DNA from: Hansfordia pulvinata
Lineage: Eukaryota > Ascomycota > Sordariomycetes > Xylariales
Reading direction: 5' to 3'
DNA length: 64,000 nt
Assembly: GCA_006538405.1 (NCBI GenBank)
Contig: BJKQ01000014.1
Location: 1 to 64,000, forward strand
Shown here: positions 1 through 12,400 of the stretch, piece by piece
Position numbering within the stretch: position 1 is the stretch's first letter
How the letters are laid out: every line of letters begins with the position of its first letter
The notes under the pieces: model-generated
What the model was told of the DNA's origin: nothing
The model's input: only the letters and a program-made list of their open reading frames with translations
Databases searched by the model: none
Program-made: the position numbers and the translations under genes

Positions 1-1
1 C

Positions 2-184
2 CGCAGGAGATACGAGCTGTGGGCTCGCTGGAACTACATCCTCGCCGCCGCCTTCGATGCCGGCTTCAACCTCAACATGCTCCTCATTTTCCTCTTCTTC
101 GGCGCAGGCAAGATCGTCACCATGCCCCACTGGTGGGGAAATGAGGAGGTCAGCAGCGAGCGCTGTTTTGCTCTGGACTCGTGA
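2..184 (+). CDS. Oligopeptide transporter (OPT family), C-terminal fragment
   Basis: Only the last 60 codons lie in the window; the gene starts upstream of base 1. The translated tail contains ARWNYILAAAFDAGFNLN, then a hydrophobic segment (about residues 26-40 of the fragment), then MPHWWGN and a short polar end at TGA 182-184. The W-N-Y...A.D.G...N pattern followed by one last membrane helix and a P-x-W-W-G motif is characteristic of the C-terminus of fungal OPT transporters. These are plasma or vacuolar membrane proteins that import tetra-/pentapeptides, glutathione or metal-chelator conjugates with protons. The substrate cannot be told from this fragment. Family assignment rests on motif recognition only. 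Confidence 0.7.
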   Translation, partial: RRRYELWARWNYILAAAFDAGFNLNMLLIFLFFGAGKIVTMPHWWGNEEVSSERCFALDS

Positions 185-727
185 TAGACCCTCGAGGTTG
201 TTTTGGTATGTGATACTATTCAAGCTTGGCCCGCGAGTTTTTCTAAGTATCTCGTCGTCGAGGATGATGAAATAGAGCGCACAGAGGGCCACGAATGCAG
301 AAAACATTCATTGCAGGCAGAGCGTATGCCTGATAAAGAGTGTCGGTGGCCGTTAGATTTAGTAGCTACGGGGCCACGAGATGTACGACACGTGCTTGAT
401 AAGATGGCGTATCGAATAGACATGGGACGGATAGATTTTTGAAAGGATACGAATGGAACGAATATTGTCCGCGTTTGAGAAAACAGACTATTGCGATGAA
501 TATACCCACGTATGAGAGAGTATGCGTGACAGCATCAGGCACTGTGGCGGTCGACGGCTGAGCAGGCTTACAGAAGCAATTGTGATGTTAAGCTAGTAGC
601 ATTGAGCTGGGGTTTGCTCAACCTCATATAGAAGTCGAACTAAGTCAATATTCTCCAGACGCCTCAAGAAGACCAGGGACTTCTCTGCTAATGTGTACGA
701 CGTTAAAAATGATCTTATAATTAAACT

Positions 728-1170
728 GTATGTCGTCCTTGATCAAGAATTTGAAGCTTTAAGGACCTAGGTCCTGTAATCCAGAAATAGGGGCACCCCT
801 TCTTTAATACCAGCCCCTAGGAACAAGCCACATACTTCACAGAAACGGAACTCCGAGGGTTCGGCCACCCCCGTAAGGGTCGACTTCACCGCCTCTGAAG
901 GGAGGCAGGTCACCAGGATATCCGGACGGAGATCCTGGAGCACATCCAGAAGGTGTGTCACCGCTACCCAGCTCCCTAGAGATTCAAGCTCTCGATCTGG
1001 ACAGGGGTGGCCAAACCTCTTATAGTGCCTCCGTGTCTTTGTGTGAAGTATGTGGCTTATGCTGAAGGGCCGATACTCAAGAAGGGGTGCCCCTATTTCC
1101 GGATTAAGAGCCTTCAATGTTAGCTCCTTGAAGATTTAAGTTCTTGATTAAGAACGATATGCAGTCTGGT
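728..1170. mobile_element. Foldback (long inverted repeat) element, MITE-like, with transition-biased arms
   Basis: The left arm (about 728-885) and the right arm (about 1170-995, read on the minus strand) align over roughly 150 bases around a spacer of about 110-130 bases. Identical blocks include AATAGGGGCACCCCTTCTT (left near 785-803) and CCACATACTTCACA (left near 828-841). At the outer tips the arms differ almost only by C/T and G/A exchanges (compare 728-755 with the complement of 1143-1170). The element spans a 116-codon open frame on the minus strand (767-1117) that I could not assign to any transposase; palindromic DNA often leaves such frames. No target-site duplication was obvious. 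It could be a deleted DNA transposon, a MITE or two copies of a repeat in head-to-head orientation. Confidence 0.65.
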
Positions 1171-3910
1171 TCACCGCCCAAGCGCCTGGAGGCCAAGTCT
1201 AGCTACCTTGACTTTGCTGCGGCTTGAAAGTGCAAGTTAGCAGCTGGCCCGGGGCGAATTTCGTCTCGTGTTGTCTTTGAAAGATGGTGCATGGATGTGT
1301 GACGGGCAGCATCAGGCAAGAAAGGGTGTCCACCTCCAGAAAAGACGCGTCCCGCGATGGGACGCGGCCTCCTCTTCAGTATTGCAGAATTCTTGAAAAG
1401 ACATCATTTTGCTGCTGGTGTTGGGGATGGGAAGAATGACAAGAGAAGTGGCAGGGGAGAAAAAAAAAGTCCATTGCTGACTGACCCGGCTTGGGCTTCG
1501 CGGCGCCCGTGTAGCGTCACGGCGCGAGTGTTTTCATCCGCAGTTTATCCTTGGCCACGACGGCGGCCGCCCGCAACTCACCTGCATGTGGTGGAAATAG
1601 GGTTGTTTGAGCAAAACCAACAAGGACGGGTTGACCGCCGACGGGGAGACGAGCCCGCTGGCTGTGTTGGCATCGCTGATGCCCTGAGCGCGCCTGGCCG
1701 GCCAGAGCCCGCTTGCCGACGCAGCAGCGAGCACAAAGCGTCAGTCTTGTCGGCCGCTCGACGCGCCGGGATGCTTGCTGCCTGTCCCAACAGGGTCCTT
1801 CGCCTCGGATGGACGAGGAGACGAGGAGACAGCCGCGAAGGAGAGGGAAAAGGTTGGAGGAGAAATTTGCTAATAAGAAGATCTCATTTGGGAGGTGGAG
1901 CGGCGCTCGGGCCAATCGCAGCGGCCGAGGGGCAGATGCGGTCAGCACGTCGGCAGTCAGGCTTACCAGAGGTACCTACCACGCCTAGGTAGGTACCTAC
2001 TCAAGTGATATGTAGGTTAGGTACTTTCAGGGCGCCCCTGCCTCCCCATCGAACTCGTACTCGTATGGGCACCTATTCAACCTGTCCATTGCACCAGTGC
2101 TTATAGGTACTGTTCTACTGGTATCAGCACCGGCTCAATTGTTGGAGTTGGAGCCTTCATCAAGACTCGAGAATGTTGACGCATCCATGAGGTGCAATTC
2201 TTGTCCTTCAATTCTGAATGTGAAGCATCAGGCACCATGCTCGTCGAACCTTCGCAGCTGTCATTCAGGGCATCGACCCGCCGAGCCACGCGCGCTGATT
2301 CGAGACCGAGGAACCATCAGCGCGCTGCTTGCTGCTACCGAGGACGCCCGCGTCGGCCGTATGCGGGGCGAGAGGCAACGGCAACGAGTCTGTCCCCCTC
2401 CCCTCCCTGACTTGTCTCGTGGCCATGCTCGGTTCACAGCAGCCAAGGACTCGCCCGCCCTACGGAACCCCCGCCCTCTCCCTAGCCTCGCTGTCCCTGG
2501 GGAAGGGCATCATTCGGCACGAAGAACGCAGACCCTGTCCACCTGTGAGTAGGGGTGTTCTCCGGTACTCGACTCGTACTACCTCTTCAGTCCCAGCTGG
2601 TTCCCACCTGCTCAGCTACGAGAACGCACACACTTACATACTCGAACATGTCTTAGACTTTCGTCTGTACGGAGCACGCCGTGAGACCATGAAAAAGAAG
2701 AGACTCGGCCTGCCCCGCTCTTCAAAGCTTCTGGAGGGGCCCAGAGGCGGTTCTTCATCCCGGATGGGCTTTGGCCCCCTGGGACACGTGCGAGTGCATC
2801 TCGCAAGAGGGCAGCACTGGTCTGGTCGTCGATCTCGCTAGCGCAAGTGTCAGGGTGCGCGTGCGCGGCAGATGGAGACGCGCCAGCTCGCGACTGGGCG
2901 GCCGAGCTGCTGCTGCTGCTCCTCGGCCTGGACAGCCGGATCTAGCGCCGGTTCCACGGACACCAGAGGTTACCTAAAGGTAATCGTCGCTGCTGCGCAC
3001 GTCTGCGCTGCTCGTGCGTGGCAGGCGGGTGGTAATTACCGCCAATCACCCCTGAATGGGGACAAGGGCCGCCGAGAGCGTTGGAGTGTGTGCGGGCACT
3101 CGTGGCACTGCGATCGTGAGCGGTCCGGCCGCCGTTCAGAGGAGGCCACCACCTCCGCGAAGAGGTCCATGTTTCCTCGTCGCCCACCCACAGTCGAGCG
3201 AGATGTGCGAATGCAGACACGCGCGGGCCTTACTCGTATCATCCGCTCCGGGGCCGTCTTGCCGGTGTGATGTCTGCTTCCGGCCTCACGCGGCATTCAT
3301 TGCTTTCTAATGCGCAGCTAGCCGCAAGGGACAGATGGATGGGCCGCACGCTGCCAGGGGCAAACCCGTCCCTCTCGGGGGCCGTGCCAACAAAGCAGCG
3401 CCCTGTCGACCTGTCACTATTTGGTAAGCTTGCAACACAGATCCCTAATTGTCCCGTCTTCCACGCGACAGGGAGAGCCCGGCCGGCTCGCAACCCAGGA
3501 CCCGCGGGCTTGAAGATCCGGGTTCTCTGTCCTCCCCTGTGGCTAAACGATGAGCTGGGCTGATTAGCTTACTAACAACAACTCAACACTACGAGTACTG
3601 GGACAAAAGAGTCCAAAGTATACCTACATACTGCTGTGCGAAGATGGGTGCGACTGTGCTTCTTGCGAGCAGGCTCCCGCTCTTCCAAGAATTCGAGCCA
3701 GGGACTATTGCCAGTGCATGTGCGTGCTTCCTGAGCAGCTAGCTGTGCACTCTCCCTACGTGTCTCTTCTTCGTGGGTTCGGTGTGGTCAGATACGAATA
3801 GGAAAGGAACCATCATGGCAGGTTAACAGCGATCCGGGGCTGCACAGCCGGCCAACGGGCTGGATACCTATGTTGGCTTGGACTCGAAGCCTTGGGGCAA
3901 GCAACAGCGA

Positions 3911-3925
3911 GGGGGGGGGGGGGGG
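3911..3925. repeat. G15 homopolymer
   Basis: Fifteen consecutive G in intergenic DNA. The length in the assembly may be unreliable. Confidence 0.9.
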
Positions 3926-5596
3926 CCTCCCCGGTACGACGACGGCAAACCCTGGTCCCAAGCACCACAGCCAACCTCCCATGAGATTATATGCAACGCT
4001 GTTGTTAGCCAGCCACAACAGAGACTTCATCTTTCCTACTCCGTAAGTACCTAGACCACCCACCGCACACTGGGCTCACTGCCGGGGTTCCTACGCGTAT
4101 CTCCAGGGTAAGGGGACATGGAGCGAGATGACGGCTGAAATGAAGCACTTATGTTGCATAAGGTAAGCTTTCTCTCAGCCATGGCATTGGATGGGCATGC
4201 GCTGCCGACCCTCAGAGTTGGTAGCGGCAGCTGCTTGAATCCCGTCTTCTTCTGATGCCTCATCACTACCTACGGACCCAGTACATAACGTGTAACTACC
4301 TCACAACGCGTAATGAACTTGCCGTTCTGCCACCTCTATTGATCCGAACCCTGCGCCGGGCGATACTCGTACTGTACCTCCGCCGGCCCTCCGGCCTCCT
4401 TCCAGCCTCCGTACTTTCATCAGTCTCGCGCGGTGGCTCCTTCTAAGGTGGTATGTATTGCTGGAGTAGTTGGGCTCCTCAGACGCACCTGCTCCGCGCC
4501 TGCCAATACTCCGGTCGTACCTTAGGTACTTCCAAGGTGTACGGATACATTGATACCACCTTTGATGTATTTTCTTTTTTATCTCATCAATTGGATTCCC
4601 GCATGAGTCTTTTGTCGGGGTAGTGAATCAATCAATCAATCCTGTCGTTGATGCTGGCAGACTGGTCAGGTCAACGTCTCGACTCGTGCTGCTGCACGCC
4701 CAAGCCTCATCAGCTTCCACACGTCCGGTGGCCTGGGTCCGCCGGCATTCATCTGGTCTCTGTTCTGACCGCACAGCACGCGCCTCTTCCCTGCGGACCT
4801 CGCCCCAGTGCCGTCATCCACCGTGCTCGCCTAGCGGCAGCCGACTAATAATCTAGGCCAGGGAGCAGCAATCCCAATCCCAATCACAGGCACGCAGACG
4901 CAGACGCAGACCAGACAGACAGACAGCCTTCTTATTGCGCTGCATTGCATTGCGCCGAAAGGTACGAGCACTCGTACATGGTGTCGGCCCTGCCTGGTCC
5001 CGAAACTCCAACACCACCATCACAATCGCTGCCACCACCACCACCGCTACGACTACCATAACCACCACCACCCCCCAATACAAGGGAGAGACCAGATCGA
5101 CCGACCGACCGTCCGTCCTGTCCCCTCGGCTGTCCGCCCTTGTCTTGCAAGGGATTCCTGCGGCGCACCACTGCCGGTCTACGCGCCCTCGTCACGCTAT
5201 TCCGAGGCTAGACAACGCCGCACCCTCGACTCGCTCGCAGCCATCACCACTGCTGCTTGCCCTGCCCTCAAAACCTCTGCGTGTCCCGGCCTGCATCTCC
5301 GACACGGCGCATTCATTACCTGTACCACGCCCGCTGCCGCTGCCGCTGCCGCCACTGCCACTGCCGCCGGATTCCTGCATTCGACCTGCACGCCAGACGT
5401 GTCACTTGCGCCCCCACCACGCCGCTCGCCACTCTCTGATTGGGTTGTCTGTCCGTCTTGTCGGTCGGCTTTGTTTGCATCTGCAAGGTCCAGGTTCACG
5501 CCTGGGCCCGCGCGAACACCCACCTGCCACCGCCCTCGGTCGCCGCCTCGGTCACCCTTTTGCTGCCCACTCCCCCCTTGCCTCCGCCCTCACACC

Positions 5597-8334
5597 ATGC
5601 AGACGGCCTCCCGCCATGACCAGCAGGCCGCCGCCGCCGCCGCTGGCCCGATGGCGTATCCTGCCATGTCGCCTGCGCCTCCCTCGCCCACCCTCACCAA
5701 CCCCGACATGATTCTACCCGACTACGACGAGTCCGCCCTGCTCACTCCCGGTCGCTCCCAATCGCCTCTCGCCCTGTGGGACAGCGCAAATCCCGCCGAT
5801 ATGCAGTTCAACCTCTCACCCGACGCCTTCTCCGGCACCGTCGCTTCCACAACCCCCTTCATCTACGGCAATGGCACCATGCTGTCCGACATTGGCGAAG
5901 TCACCGAGGCCGAGAGCGTCTGCGGCGCTCCCGGCAACCGCACCTCCATCCTCTCCTCCAAGCGCTCGACCTTGACCATGCCCTACGACATGACGAAGAG
6001 GCGCGAGAACCGAGCAGCGCGGCCTCGGCGCATGTCTACCGACTCCAACAGCACCGTCACTACCAACGAGCCCAACCAACACCATGGCCAGTACGCCGAT
6101 TTCGACGACTCCGTGAGTGTCGGCGACAGCAACTTCCAGGGCGACGACGAGGAAAGCGTTGCCGGCTCCTACGCTGGCGAGGAGTCGGCCCGCCAAGCCA
6201 AGATAGCGTCCCAGATGCAAGCGCACCCGCATAACGACATGAGCGACTCGTCCGTCTTGAGTCGCAGGGCAGAAGAAATCCTGGCCAACGCCAAGAGGAG
6301 ATTGACAGTGAGCCCCCAAGCCCTCGCAGCACAGAAGTCCGCCATGTTTGCCAGGCAGCCCCAGCTAACCACATTGATTACCAGACAATGGAGGGTAACT
6401 TGACCCGGGCTCGAACGTCCTTCCACTCGCCAATGTCGTCGATAGGATCCTTGGGGTCCAGCTCCACGCCATCCCCGCCACCGCATATGCGATCCACAAC
6501 CGCGATACACCGAGACCTCGACCGTGAACACGCCAGCAACGCGCAGAAGCACAGCAGGATTTACAGCGAAAACAACGTGCCCACGGGGTTCCGCCAGAAC
6601 TACACCTCGCAGAGATCCTCGAGCGCGCTCGGGGCAGCGGGTGGCTACCGCAAACCGTATCGCAAGGGTCGCGAGCTGGATCATGTCTCGGAAAGCCAAA
6701 GTGGGGATGCCGATGCGAATGGCATATATGGAAACTCAAACTTTGCGAAGAGCAAGACATCGCTCGGCGCGGGCCACGGGTTGGAGCCTCTCAGCGAGGA
6801 CGAGCTCACTGAAGGTGCCGACTCGGGTCGTCCAAGTCTCGACAGCGCCCAACTCGGAAGCTTCCTCAGCCCGGGCTTTGGAGACTACTCGGACAAAGGG
6901 CTGAAACGCTCGGCTTCCACCACCCAGATGAAGGACTTGAAGCATCAGATGAACGACCTCAAGGGCCGCCTCTCAACGCTCAGAGACCAGGCTCGAGCCG
7001 ACAGCCTCAAGCGGCGCAGCCTCTCGAGCCTCCGGACACCCAGCCCCTTCACCCATTCTCGCGTCGAGCAATGGTACGCCGGAACTCCCGAAGAATATGA
7101 ACACGACGATGGCTCCATCAAGGAAGTCGATGACACCAAGGGTAGCGATGCTGCCTCGAGCATTTATGACGGGTCTTTTGGAAACGGCGCAGAAGACCAG
7201 ACGATTGAGCAAGCTCCATTCAAGGAGAACAGGGCTTCTTACGCAAGTGGCTTCACCATTGCGCACTCGGAGGATGAAGAGCCCCAGCCCGAGACCCTCG
7301 ACGACGGACAACGAACACCGGTGCTCAGCCCCTCCGGCTCACCGGGCCAGCAAATCGATGACGACATGAGGACGGAGGACGGTTATGATGATGAGGACGA
7401 TGCCGACAACTTTGAAGATGCGTACAGCGAGAGTGGCGAGTCATTATATCATGATTCTGTGCAGAACCAAATGTCCCACGAGGATCGTGAGGATGCTTTC
7501 GACTATGAGCATTTTTTTCTGCACAGCGCTATGGGCAGCATGAGTCAACAGACATCAAGACGACGGGACAGCCAAGGCAGCTACAGCTCAGATGGCTCCG
7601 TGGCTACGACCCGCGGGCCGATCGCGCCCAGCGCTGCCGAGACGAGTGTCAAGAACAAACGCCGGTCGCGTCGAGCCAGTGTTGGGTCCGTCTCTACTGT
7701 GGACTCGTTCTTGACGGCCACAGAGGGCCGAAGCACCCGGGCGGACACCCATGTCTTCAGCGATCATGAGGAAGAAATCGGTTCCATGCCCTCGATGCAG
7801 TCGAACACGCCCCCTGACACCGCCAAGAGGTCCACCTTTGGAAACAGGATCAGCGGTCTGAGCGACTCGGGATCGGGGTCCGATCCGAGCCCGACGCCTG
7901 GCGCTGCCATGCCCAGATCTCGAAGTAGCGCGGCAGCGTTTGCCTTGCACCGGCCCTCCGTCTCGTCCTTCTCGTCGACGGGCACGAACCGGAGTTTCCC
8001 CCTTGTCAACCGGCCAAAGGTCAACGGCGGCGTGCTCACGCCGCGTGATTCGCCTGACCAGGAACTGCAGCAGATTTCCGAGGAGCTGATGAGCGAGACG
8101 GCCAGCATCTGCGACGCTGCCAGCGTCTACAGCCGCGACGGCGAGGGTGGCTCCCAGCATATGCACACGCTGGTGGACGATGACCAGACGCTTGTCAAGA
8201 AAGTGGTCGCCAGCCTCGGCAAGTGTGTGCTGGGCCTGACCGAGGCTGGTCAAGGTACGCCCGAAAGCGCCATCTACCGGAGACGCATCGAGATGGCAAG
8301 GCGCATCCTCAACGGTGCAGAAGATAACATTTGA
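5597..8334 (+). CDS. Fungal-specific disordered protein with central coiled coil (886 aa)
   Basis: Two exons, 5597-6307 and 6385-8334, joined in phase 0. The 77-bp intron starts GTGAGC, carries a CTAAC branch site near 6365 and ends CCAG. The start ATG lies in a good context (ACACCATGC) and begins MQTASRHDQQ. The protein is low-complexity, rich in Ser, Asp, Gly and Pro. It has an N-terminal acidic LPDYDESALL segment, a basic patch (about residues 198-210), a short charged coiled coil at about 415-450 (KHQMNDLKGRLSTLRDQA) followed by SLSSLRTPSPF, long acidic runs (about 550-580), and an ordered-looking C-terminus (TLVKKVVASLGKCVLGL ... RRRIEMARRIL). I recognise no named domain. The coiled coil plus the hydrophobic tail are the parts most likely to be conserved. 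A scaffold, cytoskeletal or polarity role would be a guess. It is convergent with the helicase gene downstream. Confidence 0.8.
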
Positions 8335-9458
8335 TTTTCATCGAGCTGGCAGGCCTCGTTCCTTTGCGAACGACTCGTCGCTCACTGAAGCCAAGCCAGT
8401 CAAAGTCCCTTGCCGAAGCGAAACGAGGCATGGACAGTTTGGCCAGATTCTGTTTTTTTGATTCATTTTTCGGCAGTGATTTTTCGATACCCTCATCTTG
8501 TTTTGCTCATGTTTCCCCCGAGTTGCTTTCAGTCTACCAATCGGCGCATATGATGACGTCTCAAGACTACCTGGTTATAACGAATCTTGTTTTCTGTTCA
8601 TGTTTAACTGCCTTTTGGCCGTCCTGCCGCGACGTTGCTGAACGCAGCATTTTGGGGCGCCGGCGAGAGAAAGGAACGGGTACCAGTGTCATGAGTAAAA
8701 TATAAGCGGGATGAACTTACATACACCTATAATGCCTTTGATCGTCAGCACTACATACTCTCTTACGGGACGTCGCGAAGGCCTGGCGCAGGGACCCGGA
8801 GTGACGAATATCTTGGAAGAGCACGTTGGAGATGTATGCTCTTGTTATCGAAAAGACTCGATTAGTTGAGCCAAGACTAAGGTAGTGAATACCAGATTTC
8901 TGAGAATAGAATGCAATAATGAAGCGTGAGGCGAGACCCATCGGGCGGGATGGCCGGCATGGGCCAGCCGGCCAGTGGGGACCACACTGCAGAGATGTGC
9001 AGAGGACGGTTTCTGGGTAATCAATTTGCAGTGCCCGGCCCCTTATAAACACATCCAATGTCCGGTATGGCCTCGTGACCCGGGCGAGCAATCACAATGC
9101 TTTCGGGGAGACCTACACGTGTTCCTCGCAATAAAGAAACAAAAACCCCATTCTTGGACATGCCAAGTCACATTGTGTATATACGTACAAGTGAGAACCT
9201 GGTAGCTCTGGAGTGCTGGACACAACCGTGCTCCGCACTGCCGTCGGGTGAGGCTCAACACCGATCTGGCTGGGAAGCCCAGTCATCGGCCCTCTGCTTT
9301 CTGTCGTCTTATTTCCTCTCATTACCTTCCAAGCCACCCGGTATGCCTGGTCCGACGCCCTTGTTGCACATGGCTCGACTAGAGCAGTGATCGGAATGTC
9401 ACCGCCGTACACAAAAGCGGCCATTCCCAGAAGCGCCCCCAACTGCTCCCAGTGTCCA
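8335..9458. other. Convergent intergenic region (3' ends of two genes)
   Basis: It lies between the stop codons of two genes facing each other, so it should hold both 3' UTRs and terminators. Open frames here are short and unconvincing, and no repeat stood out. Confidence 0.6.
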
Positions 9459-12400
9459 TCAATCCGCCCAGGTTATGCGCGCCCGCTTCTTCTTCTTCTT
9501 CTGCGCTGGTTGTTCGGAAGCTCCGCCCTCGCCAGGCGCAGCTTGAGAGGAAGATGAAGCGGGGGGACTGTGCGATCGCTTTGCGGGTAACGCGCTTCTG
9601 AACGGGATTGGCCCGTCGTCGCCTCGGAACGTGACGCCGCTGCCGCCATGCTTCCTGTGCGCGCTCGGCGGGCTTCCCGACACGAGGTCGTCGTCCGGGT
9701 GGATCTGTCGCCCAAAGCCGCGCCCAAATACGTACTGCGGAGACTTGAGCGGCGCCGTCTGCGCCAGGCCTTCCTGGGTGTCCTGCTCCATGGGCAAGAT
9801 GCGGGCGTTGAGAATCCAGTCGTACATGGGCCTGTCGTCCAGCACAGAATTGACGCGACGGTGCTCGGCCTGGGTCATGTGCTGTCGCCGGTTGATGATG
9901 ACCTCCTCGATGCTACCCTTCAACACCAGCGTCTCCACCGAGACCGGCTTCTGCTGGCTGATGCGCCGGGCTCGGCCGATAGCCTGAGCCTGGACCTGCG
10001 GGTTGAGGACGGGGCTCACAAAGTAGATGCGCGAGGCGCTGCGCATGTCGAGACCAAAGGCTGCCTGACTGATGTCCATGAGGAGCACGCGGAATTTCGG
10101 GCTTTGCGTGAACGTCGCGACGTACTGCGCGCGTCGCTGTGAGCTCAGACCCGACCGGGCATAGATGAGATGTTTGATTTGAAGCTGTTCGTTGTCAGTA
10201 AATTGGAAACTTTCCAGCGTCCTGCAGATCGAGCAAAGAGTATCGGCTTACCACTTCCAAGGCACCTGCTAGATACCAAGCAATGTTGTCATTGTCGTAG
10301 AAAACAATGATCTGCTCGTTTTCTTGGTGTTGGACAATTGCATCAATCAGGTAGGACAGCTTGGCTGACACAGTCGAGACAATTTGCGTCTTGGCGAGAG
10401 GCTCAGCCACTTCGATGTTACTGGGAAGAGGCTGGTTGTGATCTTCGATTTCAGGCATGGCCTTGGATAGTATGCCCGACTTTGGTCTAGAATGGCGGTC
10501 GCTTCCGAGAGAAGTCTGCCCTGCAAGAGCCTCGGCCCGGGGGTTCGTTGCCAGCGCCATTCCCTGAGCTGCCGTGAATGCCTGAGATCTCTCCGCCTCT
10601 CCCTGTGTTTCCAGCCGACCAGTGTCAATCATTAGGTTCAGCGATGCAGGCGCGTCGATGCAGGGGTTCAGAAACTTCTGCAGTGAATGGATCATGGATG
10701 CGTCGGTGCATACCAGCCCGCCATCTTCTTCCGTGTCGTCGAGAGACCAGCTGGCGCCCTTCCCGCCGGGAAAGTCTTTGACATAGAGCGGCATTGCATG
10801 GAATATGTTGCTGACGTCTTTCAGTTTGTTGTTGCATGCAACTTCCCCGAACGCGATAGCTTCGAGGAGCAGCTTTTCGTCTTCGGGGCTTATGATAACC
10901 GCTTTCTTTTCGAGGAAATCTCGGGCGGTGGCAAGGGATTTCGCAATCTCTTCGCCGGAGAAGAAGACACCGCCAAAAAAGCTGGCCTGTCGCAGATTGT
11001 GGACCAGCTGCACCAAGCTTTTTCGTTGCTGCGCATGGAACAAATAGTCCACGTCTGTACGTTGTGACTGAACCGAGTTGAATATGATCACCATGGAGAA
11101 AAGATTCAGGGATAGCCTGTCCTGGTACGATCCATCGAGAAGAACAATCTTCTCGTTCACGGGTGGCAGTAGGTCACTGACGTCAGCGATTTGATGCCGT
11201 ATGATGAGAGAGTCGAGAGTCAGCTTGAGGCAATCCTTGCGGTCTCTCCCCGTGGAGCGTTGCTTGCGGCTCATGACGTAGGTGCTCCAATCGGCCGTCT
11301 TGTCTCCAGCCTCATCTTTGGAATTACTCCATGGCCGTACTTGGAGAAATTTGGAGACCAGATTGCCAATGTTGCTGATGTCTTCTCTCTCAGCTCGGAT
11401 GGTGCTTTCCAGCTGCTTGCGGTTCCTGGTCCGCTGATCAGTTTCGTGGGATGCATGGTCAACGCCGTACAGGCCCCGCGATGGAGTGCCCGTCACTGCC
11501 CAGCGGGCCGAGATCTCGAGTCTTTCTATGACTCGCATCGTGTCGCTCCTCCATCCACCTTTGTTACCAAGTTTGTGTCCTTCGTCAATTATGCATCGCT
11601 TGAACTGAATATGCTCGAGTGGGCAATATGTGCAATCGACTTCTCGGCCCACATAGTCGTACCGATCCTTTTCTATCATTTCGAAGCGGCTTGCGGAGAA
11701 TATAATGATGTCGTACGAGAGCAGCTCGGTCGTTCGAGGTATTTCGTCCTTGTTGACGAGAGCTAAGGTTTTCAGGCCGGTGGTGTGCTTGTCAATCTCA
11801 CTCCTCCACTGCGTAACCAGGTTATTGGGCACAACAACCAGAGTGCAGCTACTGAGATAGACACCCTTCTGAGGTGTTACGCGAGGTGCTGTGCGACCGC
11901 TTCGACGGGGCATGGCGACTGTGTCCGTTTCAATCTTGTATAGGGCGCGGTTCTTGGGATCTGACAAGGCTTGGATGCATTTCTCGTAACTGACCCCGTA
12001 TTGTGCCTGGCAAGCCTCGAAATATGGCTTCCAAGCAACGCTGTGCTTGTTGATGGCAGCAGCTGCCAGGTTCAAAAGACCAGGCCGCGGAAGCCTGGTG
12101 GGCGTCTCGGCCGCATACGGCTCCGGCGGTTTCGTCGGCTCGTCTTTTGTTGCTAGAATCAGGGCCAAGCAGATGAGTGTTTTTCCCGTCCCCATCTCCT
12201 CTGCGAGGATGCCGCCGCGGGGCGCGTCGTAATGAGTCGGCTCGCGAACGACGGTGCCAGTGACAGTATCGTAGTACCATGAGCGGCCGTGCTGGTCGCG
12301 GGCGTGCTTGAGCCTTGGGTCGACAACGCGGCCGGGCTCCAGCTCACGTTGGAGCATCAGTGCAGCGGACCTTCGTTGATAGGGATACAGGCTGGATTTG

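Larger units (their letters stand above)
185..5596. other. Long intergenic region with leader of the 5.6-kb gene
   Basis: I see no convincing gene here: open frames are short, overlap on several strands and show no recognisable domain. It holds a foldback element (728-1170), a 15-G run (3911-3925), several GGTACCTACC-type and CGAGTAC-type short repeats (for example around 1979-2000, 2050-2070 and 4962-4977), and a CAC/ACC-rich and CCGCTG-rich stretch at about 5010-5370. The last few hundred bases are probably promoter and 5' leader of the gene starting at 5597. An in-frame ATG at 5399 could extend that protein by 66 residues, but the extension looks like random Pro/Arg/Ser-rich sequence. Confidence 0.6.

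Noticed and set aside
1357..1992. 211-codon plus-strand frame
   Set aside because: Overlapping frames of similar length exist on both strands, the composition is Arg-rich and no motif is visible.
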